Shown piece after piece: positions 37,848-46,882 of a stretch of DNA of 64,000 nucleotides. The DNA is taken from the NCBI RefSeq assembly GCF_000472925.1, contig NZ_AXAS01000044.1:21281-85280 (forward strand). The letters are read 5' to 3'. This stretch comes from Bradyrhizobium sp. Ec3.3 (GTDB taxonomy: Bacteria; Pseudomonadota; Alphaproteobacteria; Rhizobiales; Xanthobacteraceae). Made by a program: the position numbers and the translations under genes. Numbering within the stretch: the first letter of the stretch is position 1; every line of letters starts with the position of its first letter. The notes under the pieces are model-generated. The model was not told where the DNA came from. It saw only the letters and a program-made list of their open reading frames with translations, and did no database searches.

Positions 37848-38668
37848 CTCCACGTCAGATCCTGGGTCAAATCGGCCTCTGGTTTTCGGTGCTCGTCATC
37901 GTGTCGCCGGCAATCCTGTTCTTCCTCTGGATGGCCTCGCTATCGCTCAAGTTCGAGGTCGACAACGCCGCCTACCCGCCGGTGTTCATCCCCGAGCATA
38001 TCGCCTGGAAGAACTACACCGACGTGCTCGCCTCCAACCGCTTCCTGACCTATTTCTTCAACAGCCTGATCGTGACCGGCAGCGCGACCGCGCTGGCGCT
38101 GATTGTGGGCGTTCCCGCCGGCTACGGGATCGCGCGGATGGCCGCGCACAAATCCGCGATCGTGATCCTGATCGCCCGCATCACGCCCGGCCTGTCCTAC
38201 CTGATCCCGCTGTTTATCCTGTTCCAGTGGCTCGGACTGCTCGGCACGCTGGTGCCGCAGGTCATCATCCATCTCGTGGTGACGGTGCCCATCGTGATCT
38301 GGATCATGATCGGCTATTTCGAGACCACACCGATGGAATTGGAAGAGGCAGCGCTGATCGACGGCGCGACGCGCTGGCAGGTCTTCAGCCACGTCGCTCT
38401 TCCGATCGCGAAACCCGGCATCGCGGTCGCCTTCATCCTGGCCGTAATCTTCTCCTGGAATAATTTCGTCTTCGGCATCGTGCTGGCCGGACGCGAGACG
38501 CGCACCCTGCCGGTCGCCGTCTACAACATGATCTCGTTCGATCAGTTGAGCTGGGGACCGCTCGCTGCCGCCGCGCTGATCGTCACCTTCCCGGTACTGC
38601 TGCTGACGGTGGTTGCCCAGCGGCAGATCGTCGCCGGCCTGACGGCTGGAGCTGTGAAGGGCGGATAA
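37844..38668 (+). CDS. ABC importer permease, MalG/UgpE type
   Basis: A 274-residue inner-membrane permease with about six spans and the EAA loop MELEEAALIDGATRWQVFSH. It overlaps the upstream permease by four bases. No ATPase gene follows: the next gene is an unrelated hydrolase. The importer must borrow an ATPase encoded elsewhere, as is known for some sugar systems sharing one MalK-like ATPase (family knowledge; the partner here is unknown). Confidence 0.92.
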   Translation: MTPRQILGQIGLWFSVLVIVSPAILFFLWMASLSLKFEVDNAAYPPVFIPEHIAWKNYTDVLASNRFLTYFFNSLIVTGSATALALIVGVPAGYGIARMAAHKSAIVILIARITPGLSYLIPLFILFQWLGLLGTLVPQVIIHLVVTVPIVIWIMIGYFETTPMELEEAALIDGATRWQVFSHVALPIAKPGIAVAFILAVIFSWNNFVFGIVLAGRETRTLPVAVYNMISFDQLSWGPLAAAALIVTFPVLLLTVVAQRQIVAGLTAGAVKGG

Positions 38669-38809
38669 GCACGCCTCGTCGTCACCCGGCCAAGCCGAAC
38701 GAGCGATGAGACGATCCGCTGCGCATGCAGCGATCATCCTGAAGAAGAAAAGATTGGGACCATGGGACCAAACACGGGCGACGCCGACCATACCAAGCGA
38801 AGCCGCACG

Positions 38810-40507
38810 ATGCGCCGCGTGTCGAAAGCCGCAGCCAGCCTGGCCGTCTGCGCGATCGTGTTGTCCGCCAGCGGCCGATCATCGGCGGCGGATGAGGCCT
38901 TTCAAGGCGCCTGTGCGAGTCTCGCTGGACGAACGATCCCGGCTCGCCTGGTCGGCCTGCCCAGCGGGGATGCCACCGTCACGTCGGCAGGCTTCACGCC
39001 GGCAGCACCGGCCAAGGCGGCGGCCCCCGCGACGCCGGACTTCTGCAAGGTGACGGGCACCATCGCGCCGGTCGACCCGGCTGCGCAACTGATCAACTTT
39101 CAGTTCAACCTGCCGGCCGCGTGGAACGGCAAGCTCCTGCAATATGGCGGCGGTGGTTATAACGGCACGCTGGTGAGCGGCCTTGCGCCGCTGCGCGATG
39201 CGGCGCCCGACGATGCGCTGCCGCTGACCCGCGGTTATGCCACGCTCGGCACGGATTCCGGGCATCAAGCCGCGAGCTTTGCGCCCGATCGCATCGGCCA
39301 GTTCGGCCTCAACGACGAAATGCTGACCAATTACGGCTATGCCTCCTACAAGAAGGTGCGCGATGTCGCCGTCGCGCTGATCGGTACGCTCTATTCGAGA
39401 CGGCCGGCCAAAATCTATTATTTCGGCGGCTCGGAGGGCGGCCGCGAGGGTCTTACGATGGCCCAGCGCTTCCCTGCCGACTATGACGGGATCGTCAGCG
39501 TGGTACCGGTGGTGCAGCTCTCCATGTTGTTCCAGTCCTTCATCTTGAATGGCCTGCCGCAATTCAAGGGCGGCTGGCTCAACCCGGCCAAGAGCGAGAC
39601 GCTTGCGAAATTCGTCGCCAATGCCTGTGACGACCTCGACGGCTTGCGTGACGGCATCGTCAGCAACTATCTCGCCTGCCAGTCGAAGGTGAACGTGCAG
39701 GCGCTGCGTTGCCCGGAAGGCGCGGACACAGGCGATGGTTGCCTGTCGGACGCGCAGATAACAGAGGTTCAGACCGTGCACGCACCACATCCATTCCCGC
39801 TTGCGATGGCGAACGGCATCACGACCTATCCGCAATGGCTTTACGGCAACGAGACCACACCGGACCCGCAGCGGATGACCATGACGCGCTGGGTGATGGG
39901 CACGGCAGCGCCGACGGAGCAACTTGATGTCGCCACGGTGTCGCAGCAATGGCTCTATGGCAGCAATGCCGTACGTTTCCTCCTGACGCGCGACGAGAAA
40001 TTTGACCCGCGCACCTATCGTCCCGAAGACTTTCGGGCCCGCGTCGAGGAGGTGTCGAAGATCCTCGACTCGACCGATCCCGACCTGTCGGCTTTCTTCG
40101 CACATGGCGGCAAGCTGATCCTGCGCGAGAACATGGCAGACCTCGCGCAAAGCCCGCTCGCCGGAATCAACTATTTCCAGTCCGTCGTGGCGCGGCTCGG
40201 TCAGGCGACGGTCGAGGCTTCAGCACGGCTCTACGTCTCGCCCGGCTCGACGCATACCGGACACGGCACGAGCGTGCTCGACGGTTCCGCGATCCCGACC
40301 ATGGTCGATCTGCTCGAACCGCTCGACCGCTGGGCGAGCGACGGCGTCGCGCCGGCCGACGCACTGGTCCAGACGTCAAAGGACCCCGCGCCGCCGTTCG
40401 CGCTGAAAGCAGCCCGGCCGATGTGCCGTTATCCGAACTACCCGCGCTATGTCGGCGGCGACAAGGCGGCGGCCGAAAGCTACGTTTGCAAGGTCTCGAC
40501 GCCGTGA
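38810..40507 (+). CDS. tannase/feruloyl esterase-family hydrolase with atypical active site
   Basis: About 565 residues, secreted. The start at 38810 gives a clean Sec signal (MRRVSKAAASLAVCAIVLSA); an ATG 16 codons earlier would add an unusual extension. The body has the family's GYATLGTDSGHQA and the nucleophile FGGSEGGREG, with Ser208 as catalytic serine. Classical tannases have Cys next to this Ser (GCSxGGR) paired to a Cys beside the catalytic His (HHC). Here the neighbour is Gly and the His region reads GSTHTGHGTS, so the CS-D-HC disulfide is missing. Ester hydrolysis of plant phenolics is plausible but unproven. Confidence 0.85.
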   Translation: MRRVSKAAASLAVCAIVLSASGRSSAADEAFQGACASLAGRTIPARLVGLPSGDATVTSAGFTPAAPAKAAAPATPDFCKVTGTIAPVDPAAQLINFQFNLPAAWNGKLLQYGGGGYNGTLVSGLAPLRDAAPDDALPLTRGYATLGTDSGHQAASFAPDRIGQFGLNDEMLTNYGYASYKKVRDVAVALIGTLYSRRPAKIYYFGGSEGGREGLTMAQRFPADYDGIVSVVPVVQLSMLFQSFILNGLPQFKGGWLNPAKSETLAKFVANACDDLDGLRDGIVSNYLACQSKVNVQALRCPEGADTGDGCLSDAQITEVQTVHAPHPFPLAMANGITTYPQWLYGNETTPDPQRMTMTRWVMGTAAPTEQLDVATVSQQWLYGSNAVRFLLTRDEKFDPRTYRPEDFRARVEEVSKILDSTDPDLSAFFAHGGKLILRENMADLAQSPLAGINYFQSVVARLGQATVEASARLYVSPGSTHTGHGTSVLDGSAIPTMVDLLEPLDRWASDGVAPADALVQTSKDPAPPFALKAARPMCRYPNYPRYVGGDKAAAESYVCKVSTP

Positions 40508-40513
40508 CAATCG

Positions 40514-40536
40514 GCGGGCGGCGATCGACCGCCCGC
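40514..40536 (+). terminator. hairpin after the tannase-family gene
   Basis: Perfect 8-bp stem GCGGGCGG / CCGCCCGC with a 7-base loop, seven bases after the stop codon, followed by a pyrimidine-rich GCCTTCTC rather than a clean U-run. Confidence 0.5.
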
Positions 40537-40669
40537 GCCTTCTCAAGCCGAGGCTCGTAACACCGCTGCCGGCGCTCTACCTGACGTTGACGCAAAGTTC
40601 GCGCGCGCGTATGCTACGTCATGTAGCGCTACTTAATGTGACGCGCGCCCGAGCTACAAGAGACGCCAG

Positions 40670-42601
40670 ATGTCCCCCCGTCCCCTGATCCCGCGCCAAA
40701 AACTGTTTGGTAATCCGACATATGTCGGAGCCAAGTTATCGCCGGATGGTCGATTGCTGTCCTGGCTCGCCCCTGTCGACGGCGTTCTGAACATCTGGGT
40801 GTCGCCGGGGGACAACATTGCGGCAGGCCAACCCGTCACGCGCACCAGGGGCAGACCGATCAACTGGCAGAGTTGGAGCCCGGACGGCCGCCATATCATG
40901 TTTCTCAACGACGAGAACGGTGACGAGAATTTGCACCTGTTCGTCGTCGATCCCCACAGTCTGGAGCTCAGGGATCTCACGCCTTTCGCCAATGTCCGCG
41001 CGTTGCCGACCTACTGGTCGCACGTCGTCCCTGACAAGATCGCGATCGGTCTGAATGACCGCGACGTGCGATGGCATGATGTCTTCCTGCTCGACCTCTT
41101 AACCGGCGAGCGCTCTCTGGTCTGGGAAAATCACCAGGAGTTCGACTACGTCGGGCTCGACTGGCAGTTGAGGCCACGCCACGCCCGCAGCAACGCGCCC
41201 GATGGAGGCACGCGGCTCTGGCGCATCGACGACGGGAAGGCCACGCATTGGCGCGACGTGCCGTTCGAGGCTTACGCGAGTACGCGGCTCTGGACGTTCG
41301 ATTCCGCCGGCAACCATATTCACATGAGTTCGAGCCTGGAGCACGACAAATCCGCGCTGGTGCGGATCAACTGGTCAACCGGCGAAGAACTCGTCCTGTT
41401 CAAAAGCGACCGCGCCGACGTGACGGGCGCCATATTCAATGCCCGAACGTTCGAACCGGAGGCGGTTTGCATCGACCCCGGCCGGCCGGAATGGACGGCT
41501 TTAGCGCCTGCCGTTGCGAGCGAACTCGATCTGATCAAGGAGCAGCTTCCAGGTCACGCCTTTTATGTCGAAAGCCAGAGTGATGACGGTCGCCGTTGGA
41601 TTGTGACGAGCCATAAGGCGGATCAGCCCGCCACATATCACCTCCTCGACCGCGACAAGCAGACCATCACAGAGCTGTTTACGGCGCGGCCCGAACTCAA
41701 GCCTTATTGCCTGGCGCCGATGCAGGCTGTGCAGGGCAAGTCGCGCGACGGCTTCACGCTCGTCTCCTACCTGACCCTGCCGGTGGATATTGAAGCCGAA
41801 CGCCCGCCCCGGCCACTGCCGATGGTCCTCATCGTTCATGGTGGGCCGTGGGCACGGGATATCTTCGGCTATCGCCGCGATCACCAGTGGCTGGCCGATC
41901 GCGGCTATGCCGTGCTGTCGGTCAACTATCGGGGATCGACGGGCTTCGGCAAGGCGTTCGTCGCGGCAAGCGAAAAAGAGCATGCGCGCAAGATGCACGA
42001 CGATCTCATCGACATGGTCGATTGGGCGATCGCCGAGGGGATCGCGCAAAAGGACAAGGTCGCGATCTTCGGAGCGTCCTACGGGGGCCTCGCCTCGTTC
42101 ATCGGCGCGACCTTCACGCCCGAGGTGTTCTGTTGTTCGGTGCCAGTGGTCGGCATTTCCAACCTGCAAACGCTGCTGGAATCGATGCCGCCCTACTGGG
42201 CCGGCTTCGCGGAATTCATGTATCGCAGCTACGGCGATCCGCGCACTGAGGAAGGCCGCAAGCTGCTCGCCGAACGCTCCCCGATCAACAAGGTCGACAA
42301 CATCAAGAAGCCGATGCTGATCTTCCATGGCGCCAACGACGTGCGGTGCAAGGTCGCCGAAAGCGACACCATCGCCGCAGCCATGCAGGCCAAGAACATT
42401 CCGGTGACCTACATCGTCTATCCCGATGAAGGACACGGATTCCAGAGACCGCCCAATCAGTTTTCCCACCTCGCCATCACCGAGGCCTTTCTGGCGCGGC
42501 ATCTCGGTGGCGCCTGCGAACCGGTCGGGCAGGATTTTGAAGGTTCAAGCCACGAGGTTCGGGCCGGCGGCGATATTTTGACGGATTTGGGCGTCGCCTG
42601 A
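40670..42601 (+). CDS. S9-family (prolyl oligopeptidase-like) peptidase
   Basis: A 643-residue serine peptidase. The N-terminal two thirds form a beta-propeller (WSPDGRHIMFLNDENGDENL and similar blades). The C-terminal alpha/beta hydrolase has HGGPWARD as oxyanion region and the triad Ser470 (GASYGG), Asp557 (GANDVRC) and His589 (DEGHGF). No signal peptide is seen, so it is likely cytoplasmic and cleaves short peptides. The gene stands alone and converges on the phosphofructokinase gene with 38 bp between them. Confidence 0.92.
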   Translation: MSPRPLIPRQKLFGNPTYVGAKLSPDGRLLSWLAPVDGVLNIWVSPGDNIAAGQPVTRTRGRPINWQSWSPDGRHIMFLNDENGDENLHLFVVDPHSLELRDLTPFANVRALPTYWSHVVPDKIAIGLNDRDVRWHDVFLLDLLTGERSLVWENHQEFDYVGLDWQLRPRHARSNAPDGGTRLWRIDDGKATHWRDVPFEAYASTRLWTFDSAGNHIHMSSSLEHDKSALVRINWSTGEELVLFKSDRADVTGAIFNARTFEPEAVCIDPGRPEWTALAPAVASELDLIKEQLPGHAFYVESQSDDGRRWIVTSHKADQPATYHLLDRDKQTITELFTARPELKPYCLAPMQAVQGKSRDGFTLVSYLTLPVDIEAERPPRPLPMVLIVHGGPWARDIFGYRRDHQWLADRGYAVLSVNYRGSTGFGKAFVAASEKEHARKMHDDLIDMVDWAIAEGIAQKDKVAIFGASYGGLASFIGATFTPEVFCCSVPVVGISNLQTLLESMPPYWAGFAEFMYRSYGDPRTEEGRKLLAERSPINKVDNIKKPMLIFHGANDVRCKVAESDTIAAAMQAKNIPVTYIVYPDEGHGFQRPPNQFSHLAITEAFLARHLGGACEPVGQDFEGSSHEVRAGGDILTDLGVA

Positions 42602-42639
42602 CACCGACCTCGGGAGGTACAGAAGAAGCGCTGGGCACC

Positions 42640-43818
42640 CTATGACGCGCGGTTGAGAAAGATCGGCAGACCGCGCTTGCTGGAGTAGATGGGACGGTAG
42701 CGCTCCGTGTTGTATGTGTTGGCGACGTCCAATTTGCGCGGCCCGAGCTTGACGTCAGGGATTGGCACGAGGTCGTAGCGGCCTTCGACCAGCGCCGACA
42801 TAAGGCCGGTCTTGCCTTCCAGCATGGCATCGAACGCCATGTTGCCAAAGGTTAGGGCTACGAGCTTGTCGATGAAGTCCGGATCCCCCGACCGCAGGTC
42901 GTAGGTGAGGTCGGAGGTCATCGTCTGCTCGCCGGCTCGCCGCTTGATCTCATCGGCGAGCGCTTCGGCCACGTTGGCCTTCTTGCGGTGACCGTAAGGA
43001 TCTGGCTCGCCATATTCCTGCGGCTTGTAGCCTTCCCACTCGGCGCCCTCGCTGAGCACGATCAGCGCGTAGTTGCTCGGGTTGGCGCGCTTCTCCTCGA
43101 GAAGCAAAGCGATCAGCTTGTCGAGATTGATCCTGTACTCCGGGATGACGCACCGTATCGAGGTCGCGTACGCGGTATAGAGCGCGGTAAATCCGGCATC
43201 GCGGCCAAAGACGCGAAAAATACCAATTCGCTCGTGCGAGCCGACAGTGGTGCGCTGCCGCTGGATGGCATCGCTGGCGCGGGTGATCGCAGTCGAGAAG
43301 CCGATGCAGTATTCGGTGTTGCGGACGTCGTTGTCCATCGTCTTCGGGATGGCGATGATCTTGACGCCGAGATCGTTGAGCTTGGCCGCATAACTGAGCG
43401 TGTCGTCGCCGCCGATGGCGATCAGGTGTTCGATACCGAGCCCGGAGAGGTTCGCCAGCACCTGGCCGGTGAGGTCCCACGTCTTGGTTCCCTTGGTACT
43501 CGGGGAAGCCGGAAGATCGCTGCCAACGAGATGATCGGGCAGCTCTTGTATTTTTGAGGGATTGGTGCGGCTCGTGTGCAGCACCGTGCCGCCGCGCCGA
43601 TCGATGGTGCGGGTGTTTTCACGATCCAGCGGCATGAGGTAGCGGGACCTGCTGGCCGCGTCTTCGAGGTTGAGATGCGTGAGAGCCTCCCAACCTCGGC
43701 GGAGACCGACAACCTCGATGTCGTTCTCGCTGCCGCGATAGGTCACGCTCTTGATGACGGCGTTGAGGCCGGAGACGTCGCCACCACCCGTGAGAATGCC
43801 GATGCGTTTTCTCGCCAA
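42640..43818 (-). CDS. phosphofructokinase, predicted pyrophosphate-dependent
   Basis: A 392-residue enzyme interconverting fructose 6-phosphate and fructose 1,6-bisphosphate. The phosphate-donor loop reads GGDD at 136-139 and the catalytic segment P158-K159-T160-M-D-N-D164. ATP enzymes have GGDGS and PGTIDND; the second Asp and the Lys are the recognised marks of pyrophosphate-dependent enzymes, which act reversibly. The start codon is TTG, with GGGAGG five bases upstream. It lies 50 bp downstream of the FBP aldolase/phosphatase gene and is probably co-transcribed from the EcfG promoter at 45101. Confidence 0.88.
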   Translation of the reverse strand: MARKRIGILTGGGDVSGLNAVIKSVTYRGSENDIEVVGLRRGWEALTHLNLEDAASRSRYLMPLDRENTRTIDRRGGTVLHTSRTNPSKIQELPDHLVGSDLPASPSTKGTKTWDLTGQVLANLSGLGIEHLIAIGGDDTLSYAAKLNDLGVKIIAIPKTMDNDVRNTEYCIGFSTAITRASDAIQRQRTTVGSHERIGIFRVFGRDAGFTALYTAYATSIRCVIPEYRINLDKLIALLLEEKRANPSNYALIVLSEGAEWEGYKPQEYGEPDPYGHRKKANVAEALADEIKRRAGEQTMTSDLTYDLRSGDPDFIDKLVALTFGNMAFDAMLEGKTGLMSALVEGRYDLVPIPDVKLGPRKLDVANTYNTERYRPIYSSKRGLPIFLNRAS

Positions 43819-43868
43819 GCCGACCTCCCAACGTTAGCATGTCGCCATCATGCACAGAGCAGCGTTCC

Positions 43869-45014
43869 TTACTCGGCCGCTTCCGGCTTGCGCTCCTCGC
43901 GCAGCCGAAAACGCTTCAGCAGCCCGGACACGGTATCGCGGAAGCCACCATACTCCAGCTCGGAATAGGGCAGCATCGCGGCACCGGACCAGCCCTGGCT
44001 GCGCATCTCGATGGCCTTGCTCTGGGCGCGCCTGCGGACTTCGTCCCACGCCGGGTTATCGAAGAAATCGGTGTGCGACTCCGAGAATCGGCCGTCCTTG
44101 TCGATCGAAAAGCCGGCGCACGAAACGATCGGCAGGCAGTACATGCCGGTCACCGGTGTGTTGAGCGGCACCGGCATGAGCGGCATCACGTGCGAGCCTC
44201 GCGCATCGCCGCCGACGAAATGCGCCTTGGCGAACGGCGAGACGATTTCTTCGGGCGCCGGGAAAATCCCCTGGTTTCTGACGATCGCGACCGGATCGTC
44301 CTTGCCGGTGTACTTGCCTGCGATCGCGTGAAGGCGCTGCGCCGAAACAGCGACGACAACCTCGTCATAGGTTCGAGAAACGATGCGATCGATCCCAAAG
44401 CGCTCATTGTCGCGAAGGAGCGCGGCAATGTGGTAGCCGTCCGCCGGCGCGTCGAGTTCGATGATGCTGTCGCCTGCCGTGTGGTCCATGTCGATGACAT
44501 GGAAACGGAAACCCTTGATCATCGGGGGTAGCATCAGCCCGGCGCAATACATGGGATCGGCGAAGGCGAGGTAGAGCGGCAGGTTGTACGCGCCGGGGCC
44601 GCATTTGTCGGCGGCGAACACCATGAAGGACTCCGCGGGCCTTGAACCCGAGAGGCTGTGGTCGAAGCTGAGCTCCGCGACGGCCGGTCCGGCGCCGCGA
44701 ATGTTTCCGGAAGGCGCGTCGACGAGAAGATCCTGGCCGGCGCCGTACAGCCCGGAGGTTTTCGCGACCGACGTCGCCGCGAGGAACGTATTCCATGCAA
44801 ATTGATGGACCGCGGCGCTCCCCTCACCCCTTGTGTGCGTCATGATGATCGCGATGTCGTCGCCGGTATGGCAGACGAAACTGTCGATCAGGAGACCTTT
44901 GTCGACCGCCTTCGCGGCTTCGCCCATGACAGTGACCATCATGGGTCCAGACGGTTGCGTATGCCCGCCGACAGAGCCAACGTCAGCCTTGATGACCGAA
45001 AGAGTGAGTCTCAT
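43869..45014 (-). CDS. bifunctional fructose-1,6-bisphosphate aldolase/phosphatase, archaeal type (class V FBPase)
   Basis: A 381-residue enzyme that in its family condenses two triose phosphates and removes one phosphate to give fructose 6-phosphate, a one-way gluconeogenic step. MRLTLSVIKADVGSVGGH is the typical start, followed by Asp/His metal ligands (CHTGDDIAIIMTH). The switching lid is present as Y235-T-G-K238-D239, where the Lys forms the Schiff base and the Tyr serves the aldolase reaction. The start is set by GGGAGGG six bases upstream. The family is typical of archaea and deep-branching bacteria and less expected in an alphaproteobacterium. It is followed by the phosphofructokinase gene. 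Confidence 0.9.
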   Translation of the reverse strand: MRLTLSVIKADVGSVGGHTQPSGPMMVTVMGEAAKAVDKGLLIDSFVCHTGDDIAIIMTHTRGEGSAAVHQFAWNTFLAATSVAKTSGLYGAGQDLLVDAPSGNIRGAGPAVAELSFDHSLSGSRPAESFMVFAADKCGPGAYNLPLYLAFADPMYCAGLMLPPMIKGFRFHVIDMDHTAGDSIIELDAPADGYHIAALLRDNERFGIDRIVSRTYDEVVVAVSAQRLHAIAGKYTGKDDPVAIVRNQGIFPAPEEIVSPFAKAHFVGGDARGSHVMPLMPVPLNTPVTGMYCLPIVSCAGFSIDKDGRFSESHTDFFDNPAWDEVRRRAQSKAIEMRSQGWSGAAMLPYSELEYGGFRDTVSGLLKRFRLREERKPEAAE

Positions 45015-45100
45015 GAGCATCCCTCCCAGCAGCACAGCTTAGCGCCTCAGCCTCGGCGCTTGCTGCGCCGGGGCGACGGCGCTGCTCATACGCGAAAAAG

Positions 45101-45125
45101 AACGTCGCGTGCTGCGTTAGGTTCC
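45101..45125 (-). promoter_or_regulatory. EcfG promoter upstream of the FBP aldolase/phosphatase gene
   Basis: On the minus strand GGAAC (45125-45121), exactly 16 bases, then CGTT (45104-45101). This is an exact match to the general-stress consensus and points at the gene starting at 45014. The leader would be about 80 nt. Confidence 0.75.
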
Positions 45126-45148
45126 ACGGATGCCGCTTGACTTGACGT

Positions 45149-45187
45149 GAAAAGAAATCGGCCGGGTAGCTTGACACCACCCGGCCG
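45149..45187 (-). terminator. rho-independent terminator of the amidohydrolase-NCS2 operon
   Basis: On the minus strand CGGCCGGGT and ACCCGGCCG form a perfect 9-bp stem with an 11-base loop, followed by ATTTCTTTTC. It begins about 20 bp after the NCS2 stop codon. Confidence 0.8.
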
Positions 45188-45208
45188 CAACCAAAGTTTC
45201 GGTCGAAG

Positions 45209-46873
45209 TTACTCCGCCGGCGCGGCGGACATCTCCGGATGCGAGGCGTAGTGCTCACTGGTGCGCCGGCTAAGAGCATACAATCCGGCCGCCATGACCG
45301 CGTAGGACAGCGCCACCGCAGGCGTGACGCCGAAACCGCCGCCAATGCCCACAGCTTCGCCATGCATGAAGCCGAAATAGGTCAGGACGGCGCCGACCAG
45401 CGCGAAGCCTGATGCCTTCTCGAAGTCGCGCTCGATGATGAAGACGGCGATCGCGCCCAGGATCAGGCCGGCGAGGATCGAGCCGCCGCCCATCACCTCG
45501 AGGCCATGATAGAACACGCCCTGCTGTGGCAGCGCGGCAATTGCGGCCGCCTTGACGGCATCAGCCTTGTCGCCGGCCATGCCGCCGACGGTCGCCGCCG
45601 CCGTCATGGTTGAGGCCAGCATGGTGTCGATCTGGAGTTTTGCCCAGGCCGCAAGATGCGGCGTCAGCGCCAGCACGATCGCCGGCGCGTGCTTGACCGG
45701 CGTCGTCTGGAACGCCTGCGCGCCGATCAGCATGCCGATATAGAGCAGGATCGGCGAGATCGCGACCACCGGCACGAGCGCCAGCAGCACCGAGATGATG
45801 CCGAACCAGGACAGCACCACCACCATCACACCGGTCGCGGCGGAATAGCCGATCCGGCCGCCCATCGCCTTCCAGCCGGGATGGCCGATATAGACCGCGT
45901 TGATGAAGGGATTGCCCATCAGGCAGCCGATCAGGCTGACGACGCCGTCGGCGGTGAGAACGCGCGTGGTCGGATATTCGTCGCCGGCGGCTTCCGCGCT
46001 CTCGACATTGTCCATGGCCTCGACGAGGTCATAGATGCCGAAGGGGATGGCGGTAACCAGGATGACGCCGAGGAACTCGAAGCCGGAGAACACATAGTTC
46101 ACCGCCGGGACCGGCACCGAGAAGCCGAAATTGGCGAAGGCATCGCCGACGCCCTTCAGGCTCAATCCGCCAAGACCAAGCCCGAACAGGTTCGAGCCCC
46201 AGGCGATGACCATACCGACCGCGATGGCAATGAGGCCTGCCGGAATACCGCGCGGATATTTCACCCCGCCGAACCAGCTCACCAGGATGATGGCGAAGCA
46301 GACGAGACCGATCTGCGGCGTCATGTACATCTCGAGCGCCGGACGCATCGAGATAAAGGTAACGGAGACGCCGGCGAGCGTGCCGAGCAGCGCCGCGCGC
46401 GGCGTGATCCTGCGGATGAACGGCGCGATGAAGCCGCCGATCATCAGGATGAAACTCTGGAAGAACACCCAGACGAGGCCGGCCGACCATCCCTTCAGCG
46501 GATCGCCGGTCTTGATCGTGATCGGCAGCATGATCACGAAGGTCACGATGAACATGTGCGGCACGCTGACGCCCGAGGGCAGCGCGCAGACGTCGCTGCG
46601 GCCGGTCTTCTGCGCCAGGCGGTAGGCGAGGAAGGCGTAGTAGAAGGTCGACAGGCACATCATCAACCCGAGCGCGGGCAGGATTCGGCCGAACACGAGA
46701 GAGTCCGGCATCTTCAGCACGAAGCGCAAGAGGCCCGTGAGCACCAGCATGTTGACGAGGATGTTGGTGCCGAATCCGAAAAATGCGTTCCAGTCGCCCG
46801 ATGTCCATAGCGCCGGCTTGAACTCGGACTTGTTGATCTCAGATTTGCCGGCCGTCCCCGTCAAATTGCTCAT
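45209..46873 (-). CDS. NCS2-family (xanthine/uracil-type) permease
   Basis: A 554-residue inner-membrane transporter with about 12-14 hydrophobic spans. It has the family's mid-protein block GFEFLGVILVTAIPFGIYDLVEAMDNVESAEAAGDEYPTT in part (VEAMDNVESAEAAG), where conserved acidic residues bind the base. The NPFINAVYIGHPGWKAMGGRIG segment is also conserved. Uptake of a purine, pyrimidine or related N-heterocycle with H+ or Na+ is expected. It starts nine bp after the cysteine hydrolase gene, so permease and amidohydrolase likely serve one substrate. A clear terminator follows. Confidence 0.88.
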   Translation of the reverse strand: MSNLTGTAGKSEINKSEFKPALWTSGDWNAFFGFGTNILVNMLVLTGLLRFVLKMPDSLVFGRILPALGLMMCLSTFYYAFLAYRLAQKTGRSDVCALPSGVSVPHMFIVTFVIMLPITIKTGDPLKGWSAGLVWVFFQSFILMIGGFIAPFIRRITPRAALLGTLAGVSVTFISMRPALEMYMTPQIGLVCFAIILVSWFGGVKYPRGIPAGLIAIAVGMVIAWGSNLFGLGLGGLSLKGVGDAFANFGFSVPVPAVNYVFSGFEFLGVILVTAIPFGIYDLVEAMDNVESAEAAGDEYPTTRVLTADGVVSLIGCLMGNPFINAVYIGHPGWKAMGGRIGYSAATGVMVVVLSWFGIISVLLALVPVVAISPILLYIGMLIGAQAFQTTPVKHAPAIVLALTPHLAAWAKLQIDTMLASTMTAAATVGGMAGDKADAVKAAAIAALPQQGVFYHGLEVMGGGSILAGLILGAIAVFIIERDFEKASGFALVGAVLTYFGFMHGEAVGIGGGFGVTPAVALSYAVMAAGLYALSRRTSEHYASHPEMSAAPAE

Positions 46874-46882
46874 GGTGATCCC

